From positions 1 to 27,353 of the forward strand of contig JBFFGE010000042.1 in NCBI GenBank assembly GCA_041557595.1: 27,353 bases of DNA, given 5' to 3'. Below the pieces are notes generated by a model. That model was not told where the DNA came from and ran no database searches. It saw only the letters and a list, made by a program, of their open reading frames with translations. Below, in pieces: positions 7,293 through 15,088 of this stretch. Position numbers and translations under genes: made by a program. This DNA comes from JAOTYV01 sp041557595 (GTDB lineage Bacteria > Pseudomonadota > Alphaproteobacteria > UBA8366). Each line of letters starts with the position of its first letter. Within the stretch, counting starts at the first letter, position 1.

Positions 7293-8051
7293 ATGCCCGG
7301 CACACCCGTCATCGAGGTCCGCTCCCTCACCAAGCAGTTCGGCGGCGTCACCGCAATCGACGACATCGGCTTCACGGTGGAGGCCGGCAGCATGACCGCG
7401 CTGCTCGGCGCGAACGGCGCCGGCAAGACGACGACCATCGCAATTCTGCTGGGACTCGTGCTGCCCAGCGCCGGCACCGTGAACGTGCTCGGTCACGACA
7501 TGCGCCACCACCGCTATCGGGCCCTGGCGCGGATGAACTTTTCGTCGCCCTATTTCGATCTGCCGCAACGGCTGACGGTGCGCGAAAACCTGACGGTCTA
7601 TGCCCGGCTTTACGGAGTTCGTCCTGTCGCCCGGCGCATCGCCGATCTCGCCCGGGAGCTCGACCTCGAGGCGCTGATCGACCGGCCGTTCCGCGGCCTG
7701 TCCTCCGGACAGAAGACCAGGGTGCTGCTGGCCAAGGCGCTGCTCAATGATCCCGAGCTGCTGCTGCTCGACGAGCCGACCGCCAGCCTCGACCCCGATT
7801 CGGCCGACTGGATCCGCACCTATCTGAAGCGATTCCAGGACCGAACGGGGGCGACAATTCTGCTTGCCAGCCACAACATGACCGAAGTGGAACGGCTCTG
7901 CGATGCGGTGCTGATCATGCAGCAAGGCCGGATCGCGGACCGCGGCGCGCCGGACGCGCTGATCGAGCGGCATGGCCGCGACACGCTGGAGGAAGTGTTC
8001 CTCGATATCGCCCGCGGCACCGGCAAATCCGCGAGCGGGGCGGCGGCATGA
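7293..8051 (+). CDS. ABC transporter ATP-binding protein (ABC-2 exporter)
   Basis: This 252-residue ATPase has all motifs of an ABC nucleotide-binding domain: Walker A GANGAGKTT at 39-47, signature LSSGQKTR, Walker B LLLLDEPTASLD and the H-loop ASHNM. The sequence after Walker A and the C-terminal TLEEVFLDIARG are typical of the DrrA/NodI/CcmA-like exporters paired with an ABC-2 permease. ATG 7293 gives an N-terminus of normal length. Its stop overlaps the start of the permease gene (ATGA), so the two are translationally coupled. The substrate is unknown. It is divergently arranged from regBA, so redox control through the 93-base intergenic region is possible but not shown. Confidence 0.92.
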   Translation: MPGTPVIEVRSLTKQFGGVTAIDDIGFTVEAGSMTALLGANGAGKTTTIAILLGLVLPSAGTVNVLGHDMRHHRYRALARMNFSSPYFDLPQRLTVRENLTVYARLYGVRPVARRIADLARELDLEALIDRPFRGLSSGQKTRVLLAKALLNDPELLLLDEPTASLDPDSADWIRTYLKRFQDRTGATILLASHNMTEVERLCDAVLIMQQGRIADRGAPDALIERHGRDTLEEVFLDIARGTGKSASGAAA

Positions 8052-8875
8052 GCCCAATCGACGCGCCGGGATCCGTGCTTGGCGGGACGCTGCAGCGCAG
8101 CGGCGCCCTGGTGCTCCGCTACCTTTATCTCCTGAAGGGATCGTGGCCGCGCATTCTCGAACTGGCCTATTGGCCGAGCATCCAGATCGTCCTGTGGGGC
8201 TTGATCTCGAAACACTTCTTCGGCCATTCCTCGGCGGTCGTCGAGGCCACGGGCGCCCTGCTTGCCGCGGTCCTGTTGTGGGATGTGCTGTTTCGCGGCC
8301 AATTGGGATATTCGATCTCGTTTCTTGAGGAACTGTGGTCGCGCAACCTCGGCCAGTTGTTCATCAGCCCGCTCCGGCCCCATGAATTCGTGCTTGCCCT
8401 GATCGCCATCAGCCTGGTGCGCACGCTGGTCGGCGTGATCCCGGCAGCCGTGCTGGCGATCCCGCTCTATGGCTATTCGATCTTCGATCTCGGGCTGCCG
8501 CTGCTCGCGTTTTTCGTGAACTTGATGATGACCGGCTGGGCGCTCGGACTGCTCGTGACCGCGCTGTTACTGCGCGTCGGGCTCGGCGCGGAAAGCGTGG
8601 TCTGGATGGCGTTGTTCCTGATCGCGCCCACCAGCGCGATCTATTATCCGGTGAGCGTGCTGCCGGACTGGCTGCAGATCGTCGCCTGGGCGCTGCCGCC
8701 GGCCTATGTTTTCGAGGGCATGCGGGGCATCCTGTTCGACGGCGTCCTCCGATTGGATTTTCTCGGCGCGGCCTTCGCGCTCAACCTGGGTTATTTACTG
8801 CTGGGCGCCTGCGTTTTCATGGCCGCCTTTTATTCCGCGCGGCGGCGCGGCCTGCTGCATCAGGCCGGCGAATAA
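8048..8875 (+). CDS. ABC-2 type transporter permease
   Basis: This 275-residue integral membrane protein has about six hydrophobic segments and matches the ABC-2 permease pattern, including the conserved C-terminal block YYPVSVLPDWLQIVAWALPP before the last helices. It begins inside the ATPase gene (ATGA overlap) and together they should form one exporter. ABC-2 systems export polysaccharides, drugs, lipids or heme; nothing here points to one substrate. Its 3' end overlaps the convergent cobT-like gene by 16 bases. Confidence 0.9.
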   Translation: MSPIDAPGSVLGGTLQRSGALVLRYLYLLKGSWPRILELAYWPSIQIVLWGLISKHFFGHSSAVVEATGALLAAVLLWDVLFRGQLGYSISFLEELWSRNLGQLFISPLRPHEFVLALIAISLVRTLVGVIPAAVLAIPLYGYSIFDLGLPLLAFFVNLMMTGWALGLLVTALLLRVGLGAESVVWMALFLIAPTSAIYYPVSVLPDWLQIVAWALPPAYVFEGMRGILFDGVLRLDFLGAAFALNLGYLLLGACVFMAAFYSARRRGLLHQAGE

Positions 8876-9810
8876 GCCCCGCCCGGGTCGGAGTCGCGGC
8901 ACGCCAAGGCGCCCCGCAACACGCCCAGCGCCAGCATCGATCCACACCCGGCGCCGCGTCCGGGGTCGAGATCCAGCAGCGCTTCCTTTTCCAGACACGA
9001 CAGCAGCCGGCCATGGGCGTCGCCGGTCTCGCGGTGGCTGACAATGCAATGGTCGAGCGCGGTTCCGTCGAGCCGGTGCAGCGCCGCCGCCGCCGCGGTC
9101 GCCGCGAAGCCGTCGAGCACCACCGGCACCCGTGCCATCCGCGCGGCCAGGATCGCGCCTGCGACGGCCGCCAACTCGTGCCCGCCGAGACATTGCAGGC
9201 GCCGCAGCGCATCGCCGGCCCCGGCATGCCGTTCCAGGGCGGCCGCGATCACCGTATCTCCGCCGACATCGGCCGAGCTTTCGGACGGCGCACGCCAATC
9301 GCCGGGCGCGCCGCCGAACAGGCTGCAGCAGAGCGCGGCCGCGGCGACCTGCGTGCCCGCGCCGATGGCCGCGACACACAGCAATTCGACGCCGTCTTCC
9401 ACCGCCATCATGCCATAGGCCATGGCGGCGGCGCAGTCCGGTTCGCTCAACGCGGGCGCGTTCCGAATATCGGCGGCCGGGCGGTCGAGCGCCATTTCAT
9501 AGACCCGCAAGTCGCTATCCTGCATGCGGCACAGCGCATTGGCCGGCGCAGCGCCGCTTCGATAGGCCTCGATCCGCGCGGCGAGGGGCGCAGCCGAAGC
9601 CGCCGAGGCGAACCCGTGCGCGCCCGCGAAAATGGCGAGCCGCGGCCGATCAAGACGCGCCGCGCCGCCCTGCCACGATGCGAGCCAATCGCCGAGCACA
9701 TCCAGCAATGCCGACGCATCGGCCGCATGCCCGTCCGGCGCGGCTGCCGAAGGCAGAGCGGCGAACAGTTCACGGATTTCATCGAGCGAGGATTGCGGCG
9801 GTGCGGTCAT
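8860..9810 (-). CDS. CobT-like nicotinate-nucleotide:dimethylbenzimidazole phosphoribosyltransferase, divergent
   Basis: This 316-residue protein is recognisable as CobT family, which activates dimethylbenzimidazole to alpha-ribazole phosphate for the lower ligand of B12. Family blocks seen: IFAGAHGFAS (60-69, usually ADHGVA), LSEPDCAAAMAYGM (121-134), LGGHELAAVAGAILAA (208-223) and RVPVVLDGFAATAAA (227-241), the last nearly canonical. The two regions carrying the catalytic glutamates of the Salmonella enzyme (E174, E317) are altered: EMGIGNTT reads AIGAGTQV (148-155), and GEGTGA near the C-terminus reads GRGAGC (284-289). The enzyme may therefore be inactive or use another substrate. ATG 9810 was chosen; the open extension to 9903 has no family resemblance. 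It is divergent from a histidine phosphatase that could be CobC-like. No B12 riboswitch was found in 9811-9982. Confidence 0.8.
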   Translation of the reverse strand: MTAPPQSSLDEIRELFAALPSAAAPDGHAADASALLDVLGDWLASWQGGAARLDRPRLAIFAGAHGFASAASAAPLAARIEAYRSGAAPANALCRMQDSDLRVYEMALDRPAADIRNAPALSEPDCAAAMAYGMMAVEDGVELLCVAAIGAGTQVAAAALCCSLFGGAPGDWRAPSESSADVGGDTVIAAALERHAGAGDALRRLQCLGGHELAAVAGAILAARMARVPVVLDGFAATAAAAALHRLDGTALDHCIVSHRETGDAHGRLLSCLEKEALLDLDPGRGAGCGSMLALGVLRGALACRDSDPGGAYSPA

Positions 9811-9982
9811 GCGGCGTTCGATCGTTGCGCGGAAGCGGTGGATTGTCCTGCATAGCGCAAGCGCGAAGCCGGTGCCATCCGGATTGCACGACGGCGCGCG
9901 CAATTGTCACCGTTGCAACTCTGGCGATCCCTCCGCGGGGCCGCTATAAGCTACGGGCTTCGTCTTCTTGCAGGGAACCGAG

Positions 9983-10603
9983 ATGACAATGATCGAAACA
10001 CGTTGGTGGTGGGTCCGCCATGCCCCGGTGCAGGGACCCAACCATCATATCTACGGGCAGCGGGACCTCGACGCCGACACGTCCGACACCGCGAATTTCG
10101 AGGCGCTTGCCCGCTTCCTGCCGGCCGACGCCGTCCTCGTGAGCAGCGATCTCGCGCGGACGCAGCAGACCGCGGCGGCGATCGCCGCGGCCGGGCTGGC
10201 GCTGCCGGAACCGATCCTGGAACCGGCGTTGCGCGAAATTCATTTCGGCGATTGGCAGGGCGTCCGGCGCGACGAATTCCGCAAATCCCGGGGCGAGAGA
10301 CACGGAAAATTCTGGCTCGCGTCGGCGGGCGAACGCGCACCGAATGGCGAGAGCTTTCTCGACCTCGTCGCCCGCGTCGCTCCGGCGATCGACCGGCTGA
10401 CCGCGGATCATGCGGGCCGGGACATCATCTGCACTGCCCATGGCGGAACCATCAAGGCGGCGCTGTCCTATACGATGGGGATCGATCCGGAATCGGCGCT
10501 CGCCTTCGCCACGGACAATTGCGCCGTCACCCGGCTCGATCACCAACCGGGACCCGGGCGGGGCATCTGGCGCGCGGTAACCGTCAACCGAACGCCGCTC
10601 TGA
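9983..10603 (+). CDS. Histidine phosphatase family protein (phosphoglycerate mutase-like; CobC-like by context)
   Basis: This 206-residue branch-1 histidine phosphatase has the phospho-His motif as VRHAPV with R12-H13, the LARTQQTA block, GDWQG following the acid-containing LREIHFG, and the second catalytic His in TAHGGTI. These enzymes remove phosphate from small metabolites. The closest role by neighbourhood is alpha-ribazole-5'-phosphate phosphatase (CobC), because the divergent neighbour is CobT-like, but the sequence alone does not settle it. ATG 9983 follows CAGGGAACCGAG, a weak ribosome site; a TTG at 9968 is less likely. Between this gene and the next (10604-10705) lies a 35-base hairpin repeat. 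Confidence 0.86.
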   Translation: MTMIETRWWWVRHAPVQGPNHHIYGQRDLDADTSDTANFEALARFLPADAVLVSSDLARTQQTAAAIAAAGLALPEPILEPALREIHFGDWQGVRRDEFRKSRGERHGKFWLASAGERAPNGESFLDLVARVAPAIDRLTADHAGRDIICTAHGGTIKAALSYTMGIDPESALAFATDNCAVTRLDHQPGPGRGIWRAVTVNRTPL

Positions 10604-10657
10604 TAGGCCGCAACCGCCAAGCGGCTGCTCTATCTTTGTAGAATCGATCGCCTTTTC

Positions 10658-10692
10658 TGCCTTTAATTGATTCCAATTAAAGACAGGTTGAT
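10658..10692. repeat. 35-nt hairpin repeat, copy 1
   Basis: The palindrome CTTTAATTG-ATTC-CAATTAAAG (10661-10682) is perfect and is embedded in a 35-base block that recurs at 22394-22428 with two differences, one of them keeping the stem as a G-U pair. Both copies continue with CAGGTTGAT outside the hairpin, so more than the stem is conserved. It lies between the phosphatase stop and the next gene's start, 14 bases before the latter. It could be a small REP-like element, a terminator or a protein site. Confidence 0.65.
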
Positions 10693-10705
10693 CTAGGGTC
10701 GCCCC

Positions 10706-11245
10706 ATGGGACCGATCGAATTCATCGTGAACAATCCGGCCTATGTGGTGGGCGGCGTCTTGCTGCTGGGCATGGTGTATTTGCTGTTCAGGTCGAGCAA
10801 ACGCTCGCTCGACCGCGCCGCCGCGCCGCGGCGCAATCTCACCTACGAATGTGTGGTGACGCCGGCGCTCGAAGCGGACGACACGCTGCGCAGTCAGTTC
10901 GCCGAGATCGACTCGCTCGGTCCCCTGGACAGCTTGCGACTGGTGCGGTTCGGCCTGTTCAATTGGGGGACGCTCACCCTTGAGCCCGATCACATCCAGA
11001 AGCCCATCGCGGTGCGCTTCGGCGAGCAGGACGAAGTGGTTCACGCCGCCATCGGCGAAGTCCTGAAAACCAAATTCGAAATGCCCGAGCCGCCGGTGGC
11101 CGACGGTTCGATCGTACGATTCGCGCCATTTTCGATGAGCGCCCGCGGAACGGTCATTTTCAATTTCGTCGTCCGGGGCGCCGCCGACTCCATCCGTGTC
11201 GACGGCTTCATCGAGGATGGCGGCCCGATCCGGCGGCTTACCTAA
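10706..11245 (+). CDS. Membrane-anchored protein of unknown function
   Basis: This is a 179-residue protein. Residues about 10-29 form a single hydrophobic segment (NPAYVVGGVLLLGMVYLLF) followed by RSSKRS, which predicts one N-terminal membrane anchor with a cytoplasmic remainder. The rest alternates strands and short helices, with segments LRLVRFGLFNWGTLTLEPDHI and PVADGSIVRFAPFSMSARGTVIFNF; I recognise no catalytic motif. Codon use resembles the neighbours, so it is probably real. It is preceded by the 35-base hairpin repeat and overlaps the convergent DJ-1/PfpI gene by four bases at the stop codons. Function unknown. Confidence 0.7.
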   Translation: MGPIEFIVNNPAYVVGGVLLLGMVYLLFRSSKRSLDRAAAPRRNLTYECVVTPALEADDTLRSQFAEIDSLGPLDSLRLVRFGLFNWGTLTLEPDHIQKPIAVRFGEQDEVVHAAIGEVLKTKFEMPEPPVADGSIVRFAPFSMSARGTVIFNFVVRGAADSIRVDGFIEDGGPIRRLT

Positions 11246-11952
11246 CCGGTGGACTCTGCACGCAGTGCGGCGCCGATGCGAGTCGCCGCGGCGATGCGTT
11301 TTTCCCGGAGCGCCGCGCCCCGTTCCCGCAACGCCTCGACCACTTCGGTCGGCGCCTTGTCGGCGCTGCCGCTGTCATGCGGCGGCGCCGGATCGTATTC
11401 CGCCTGCAGCTGGATTTCCTGCGCGACGCGGGCGCCGTGCAGACGCTCCGCCACCACCAAACCGAAATCGATGCCCGAGGAGACGCCCGCCCCGGTGATG
11501 ACATTGCCGTCTTCCACGACGCGTTGACGGACGGGCACGGCGCCGAGCAGCGCCAGCTGGTCATGCGCCAGCCAATGACAGGTCGCCTTCTTGCCGGTCA
11601 GCAATCCCGCCGCCGCCAGGAGCAGGGATCCGGTGCAGACCGATGTGATCAGCCGGGCCGTCTTTCCCGCGCTCCGCAGATAGGCGATCAGCGCCGCATC
11701 GTCCATCGCCGGCAGCTGCCCCGGTCCGCCCGGAACGAACAGGATGTCGGGATCGGGCAGATCGTCGTAGGTCGCATCCGGCGTCAGCACGAGGCCGCGA
11801 TCGGTGCGGACCGGATCGAGCGTGTTGGAAACCAGCGAGATTTCCGCACCCGGCATGCGCGCCAGGATTTCGAACGGTCCGGTCAGGTCGAGCTGCGTCA
11901 GTCCCGGAAACAGCACCATCGCGATCCGGCAGGTTTCGGCGGCTTGGCTCAT
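11242..11952 (-). CDS. DJ-1/PfpI family protein, isonitrile-hydratase-like
   Basis: This 236-residue cytoplasmic protein of the DJ-1/PfpI superfamily has the catalytic nucleophile C106 in the elbow ITSVCTGSLLLAAAGLL and D22 in GLTQLDLTGP. This D...CTG arrangement is that of Pseudomonas InhA, which hydrates isonitriles to N-substituted formamides. ARLITSVCTG, KKATCHWLAHDQL and the VITGAGVSSGIDFGL block near residue 160 are shared with GATase1-like AraC-type domains, but no DNA-binding domain is present. The physiological substrate in environmental alphaproteobacteria is uncertain, so the name should be read as a family label. The start ATG is at 11952; the 97 bases upstream (11953-12049) to the small membrane protein hold no gene. 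Confidence 0.85.
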   Translation of the reverse strand: MSQAAETCRIAMVLFPGLTQLDLTGPFEILARMPGAEISLVSNTLDPVRTDRGLVLTPDATYDDLPDPDILFVPGGPGQLPAMDDAALIAYLRSAGKTARLITSVCTGSLLLAAAGLLTGKKATCHWLAHDQLALLGAVPVRQRVVEDGNVITGAGVSSGIDFGLVVAERLHGARVAQEIQLQAEYDPAPPHDSGSADKAPTEVVEALRERGAALREKRIAAATRIGAALRAESTG

Positions 11953-12049
11953 TTCGGCGGCCTCCAGGTCAATGGACGATGCGCATAGAGCTAGCGTCTC
12001 TCATCGCCGGCGGCAAGCGTTCCGCTGGCATGGGCGGCATGCGAAAATA

Positions 12050-12253
12050 TCAGAAGAAACAGAGCACCCCGTAGCACGCGCCGAAAATTTCCCGGAAGAC
12101 GAAGTACAGGATCACATCCAACAGCAACGCCGCGCCAATCACCGGCAGGAAAACATACAGCGCCATGTAGAACCACGCCCATTTCGTAAAGCGCGGACCC
12201 GGCAGCACGACGCCCCGGACGGCGGCGGCTTTCTTCTTCGGTAGGATGTGCAT
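12050..12253 (-). CDS. Small membrane protein, two hydrophobic helices
   Basis: This is a 67-residue protein starting MHILPKKKAAAVRG, with a basic N-terminus then a Trp/Tyr-rich hydrophobic run (TKWAWFYMALYVFLPVIG) and a second one (LLLDVILYFVFREIFG), ending in GACYGVLCFF. The composition is clearly membrane-protein-like rather than an antisense artefact, and there is no competing gene. An in-frame GTG six bases upstream (12259) is an alternative start. A TATAAT on the minus strand (12263-12268) lies just before the start, so the message may be nearly leaderless. Unknown function; it could be a small subunit or stress-related membrane protein. Confidence 0.62.
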   Translation of the reverse strand: MHILPKKKAAAVRGVVLPGPRFTKWAWFYMALYVFLPVIGAALLLDVILYFVFREIFGACYGVLCFF

Positions 12254-12309
12254 CGCCACCGCATTATAACAACCCGTGGGTGCGTTGGCAGGACGGAAAT
12301 TCGAGCCGC

Positions 12310-13242
12310 ATGGATATTCACTGGGATGGCGTGTCGCGCCGCGACTGGCGCCGGCTGACGGAGGACGCGGACGGTTGCGCGCTCGAACAGAGTTGGGCGT
12401 ACGGCGACGCGATGGCGGCGCGTCCGGGCACCGAGGTGCGCCGCGCGGTGTTAAAGGACCGGGACGGGCCCGCCGCCGCGGTACAGGTGTTCGCCCGCCG
12501 GCTCGGCTCCTTCGTCACTCTGGTGCAAATCCTGCGCGGCCCGGTATGGGTCCGGCGCTCGCCGTCGCGCGCGCAAATATCGGCCGCTATCCAATGCATC
12601 TGCACGACGGTCAAACGCGGCCCGCGGGAAATCCTATTCTGGACGCCGGAGCTGGACGACACCGCGGAGACCGATGCCTTGATGCGGCAGTGCGGGAAGC
12701 GGCGCGTCATTACCGGCTACGGGTCGGCCCGTCTCGATCTAGGCGCCGAGCCGGATCTCTTGCGCGCCGGCTTGCAGGTCAAATGGCGAAACGCCCTCGC
12801 CAATGCGGAAGCCGGGCCGCTTGAAGTCGGAAAAGTCCGGGATGCCGGCAGCGTCCGAAGGCTGCTGGAGCATTACCACGCGTTGCAACGCAAGCGCCAT
12901 TTCGGCGGCCCGACGGCGGCAACGCTGCAACACATCGTCGCGGGGGCGCCGCGCGACGATATCGTGATGCCGCGGGCGACGCTCGACCGCGATCCGGTGG
13001 CCGGCGCCCTGTTCATCCGCCACGGCCGTGCCGCGACCTATTCGGTTGGCTGGTCCGGTCCGCCGGGCCGGCGTCACAATGCGGGCACGTTGCTGCTGTG
13101 GCGCGGCGCGCTCGCCCTGCGGGATCGCGGAACGGCCGTGCTCGATCTCGGCGGCATCGATACGCGGCGCGCGCCCGGCATCGCCCGTTTCAAATTGGGG
13201 GCCGGCGGGACACCTTACGCCCTCGCCGGAACCTACTTGTAA
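12310..13242 (+). CDS. FemAB/GNAT-fold acyl- or aminoacyltransferase-like protein
   Basis: This 310-residue protein fits the peptidoglycan-bridge (FemAB) / GNAT_6-like family. The N-terminus has the typical LEQSWAYGDAMAA (25-37). The centre carries LQVKWRNALANAEAGPLEV, resembling the KxRxxIRxAxKxG block. The C-terminal half has HYHALQRKRHFGGPT, AGALFIRHGRAATYSVGWS and LDLGGIDTRRAPGIARFKLGAGG, the last being the usual FemAB end motif. Such proteins transfer aminoacyl or acyl groups from tRNA or CoA to cell-wall or exported molecules; the acceptor here is unknown. No signal peptide is seen, so it is probably cytoplasmic. It is divergent from the small membrane protein across 56 bases. Confidence 0.8.
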   Translation: MDIHWDGVSRRDWRRLTEDADGCALEQSWAYGDAMAARPGTEVRRAVLKDRDGPAAAVQVFARRLGSFVTLVQILRGPVWVRRSPSRAQISAAIQCICTTVKRGPREILFWTPELDDTAETDALMRQCGKRRVITGYGSARLDLGAEPDLLRAGLQVKWRNALANAEAGPLEVGKVRDAGSVRRLLEHYHALQRKRHFGGPTAATLQHIVAGAPRDDIVMPRATLDRDPVAGALFIRHGRAATYSVGWSGPPGRRHNAGTLLLWRGALALRDRGTAVLDLGGIDTRRAPGIARFKLGAGGTPYALAGTYL

Positions 13243-13384
13243 TTCGATCGGCCTATCGCCAGATGCACCGCAGCAGCTTGCTCAATCCTGTTCCTCCGGC
13301 GTGTCACGTCGCTGGACAATTACCAGCCGGTATGATTCGTTTCCGGCGATGAATTTTTTACCGACGCGAAAGGAAACCCTCCAT

Positions 13385-14080
13385 ATGGTCGGATCATTCC
13401 TGAGGCTTTGTAAGATCTGTAGCGTCTTGCTCGCGGTGACGCTGGCGCTTCCGAACGCCGCCGCGGCGGAGGCGGAGAGCACGGAAATCGTGGTCAAAGC
13501 TCAATTTACCGTGCAGAAAATTCTCAAGGACCCGGATGTGGGCCCAACGGTCCGCAGGCTGATGAAAGACGCCAAGGCGGTCCTGATCTTCCCCAATGTC
13601 CTCAAGGCCGCCTTCTTCATCGGCGGCGAAGGCGGCAGCGGCGTGTTGCTCGCCCGGGGCGCGAACGGCAATTGGAGCTATCCCGCGTTCTTCACGCTGG
13701 GCGCCGCCAGTTTCGGCATCCAAATCGGCGGTCAGTCGTCGGAGGTCATGCTGCTAATCATGACCAACAAGGGCATCACCTCGGTGGTCGATACCAGCGT
13801 CAAACTGGGCGCGGATCTCAGCGTCGCGGCCGGCCCGATCGGCGTCGGCGCGGAGGCATCGACCACGACGAATCTGGGCGCCGATATCTACAGTTTTTCG
13901 CGCAATCAGGGCGCTTATTTCGGCGCCAGTTTCGAGGGCGCAATCATCGGCGCGCGCGAGGACTGGAACACCGAATATTACAAATCCGCCGAAGCGAAGC
14001 CGCATGCCATTATTTTCGACGGCAAGTTCGCCAATCCGCAGGCCGACGCGCTCCGCAAGACGCTCGCCGAGTTGAAATAG
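13385..14080 (+). CDS. Secreted SYLF (YSC84) lipid-binding domain protein
   Basis: This is a 231-residue protein with a signal peptide (hydrophobic LRLCKICSVLLAVTLALPNAAAA, cleavage near ANAAAA-EA), then the SYLF/YSC84 domain. Seen: KDAKAVLIFPNVLKAAFFIGGEGGSGVLL, WSYPAFFTLGAASFGIQIGGQ, the LLIMTNKG block, KLGADLSVAAGPIG, and IYSFSRNQGAYFGASFEGA. SYLF domains bind phosphoinositide-type lipids in eukaryotes; bacterial members are periplasmic or lipid-associated and little studied. ATG 13385 is preferred because AAAGGA lies ten bases upstream and the signal peptide then starts properly; ATG 13349 would add 12 residues. The 142 bases before the gene (13243-13384) contain nothing else recognisable. 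Confidence 0.88.
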   Translation: MVGSFLRLCKICSVLLAVTLALPNAAAAEAESTEIVVKAQFTVQKILKDPDVGPTVRRLMKDAKAVLIFPNVLKAAFFIGGEGGSGVLLARGANGNWSYPAFFTLGAASFGIQIGGQSSEVMLLIMTNKGITSVVDTSVKLGADLSVAAGPIGVGAEASTTTNLGADIYSFSRNQGAYFGASFEGAIIGAREDWNTEYYKSAEAKPHAIIFDGKFANPQADALRKTLAELK

Positions 14081-14135
14081 GAGCCCGGCGGGCGGCGCCC
14101 GGTTGACGGGGCCGGCCCCGCCGGTGACGGCCGGA

Positions 14136-15041
14136 ATGATCGGCGCGCCGACCCCACACCCCCTTTTCGACGCCTATGTCATGGTCGATTGGAGCGCGGC
14201 GTCCACGCCACGGCGCGGCCCGGACAGCATCTGGTATGCGATCGTCGCGCGCCGCAACGGCACGCTGCGCCGCGTCATCCTGGAAAATCCCTCGACGCGG
14301 GCGGAGGCCGAATCGGTTTTGATCCGCCGCCTCGCCGCGCTGCAGCGGCGCGGCGACCGCGTTCTCGTCGGATTCGATTTTCCCTTCGGCTATCCGTCCG
14401 GGACCGCCGCCCAGTTGGGCATCACGGGTTTGCCCTGGCGGCATTTCTGGCAAGAACTGGACGACGCCGTCGAGGACGGCGCCGACAACCGGAACAACCG
14501 GTTCGACGTCGCCGAAGCGCTGAACCGGCGGCTCTCCGGCGAAGCGTTTCCGTTCTGGGGCGATGTGCGGGAAGACGGCCGGCCGTATTTGCACCGCCGG
14601 GGCCGGCGCGCGCATGGCGGCGACGACCTGGCCGAACGCCGGCTCTGCGAATTGCGCATTCGCTCGACCCAGCCCGTATGGAAACTGGCCGGCGCCGGCA
14701 GCGTCGGCAGCCAAAGCCTGATGGGAATTCCCCGGGTGTGGCGCATCCGCCGCGACCCGAGGCTGGCGGGCGCCTGCCACATTTGGCCCTTCGAAACGGG
14801 CCTGCGTTACGATCCGCGGCCGCAGCTTCAGCTCGCCGAGGTGTATCCCTCCCTGGTCCCGGCGCCGCCGCTGAAAGACAAACCGAAAGACGCCGCGCAG
14901 GTCGTCGCGATAGCGCGTCACTTCGCGGCGCTCGACGCCGCGGGCGGCTTGGAACGGCTGTTTGCCGGCGACCCAACCCTGACCCCCGATGAGCGCCACC
15001 GCGTCGAACAGGAGGAAGCATGGATCCTGGGGGTTCCCTAA
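14136..15041 (+). CDS. DUF429-like RNase-H-fold protein
   Basis: This 301-residue protein begins with the pattern AYVMVDWSAAS, followed later by VLVGFDFPFGYP, KLAGAGSVGSQSLMGIPRV, HIWPFETG and LAEVYPSL. The spaced acidic residues (D in VDWS, D in GFDFP, E in AEVYP) and strand order resemble DUF429/RNase-H-like nucleases. Relatives in alphaproteobacteria are often labelled as CbiG-like cobalamin proteins; I see no CbiG features and consider that label doubtful. ATG 14136 follows GACGGCCGGA; an upstream TTG (14103) is possible. Biochemical function unknown. The next gene starts 47 bases downstream, or overlaps if its earlier ATG (15020) is used. Confidence 0.68.
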   Translation: MIGAPTPHPLFDAYVMVDWSAASTPRRGPDSIWYAIVARRNGTLRRVILENPSTRAEAESVLIRRLAALQRRGDRVLVGFDFPFGYPSGTAAQLGITGLPWRHFWQELDDAVEDGADNRNNRFDVAEALNRRLSGEAFPFWGDVREDGRPYLHRRGRRAHGGDDLAERRLCELRIRSTQPVWKLAGAGSVGSQSLMGIPRVWRIRRDPRLAGACHIWPFETGLRYDPRPQLQLAEVYPSLVPAPPLKDKPKDAAQVVAIARHFAALDAAGGLERLFAGDPTLTPDERHRVEQEEAWILGVP

Positions 15042-15088
15042 GCAATTCCACTCTTGACAAGAATCGGCAATCGACGGAATACACCGCA

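Noticed and set aside
7200..8057. N-terminal extension of RegB
   Set aside because: Antisense to the ABC ATPase gene with its Walker motifs; RegB from 7199 already has the normal length.
9811..9982. Possible cobalamin riboswitch between cobT-like and phosphatase genes
   Set aside because: Neither strand shows the B12 box or the conserved core; only isolated GCCGGTGCC-like bases occur.
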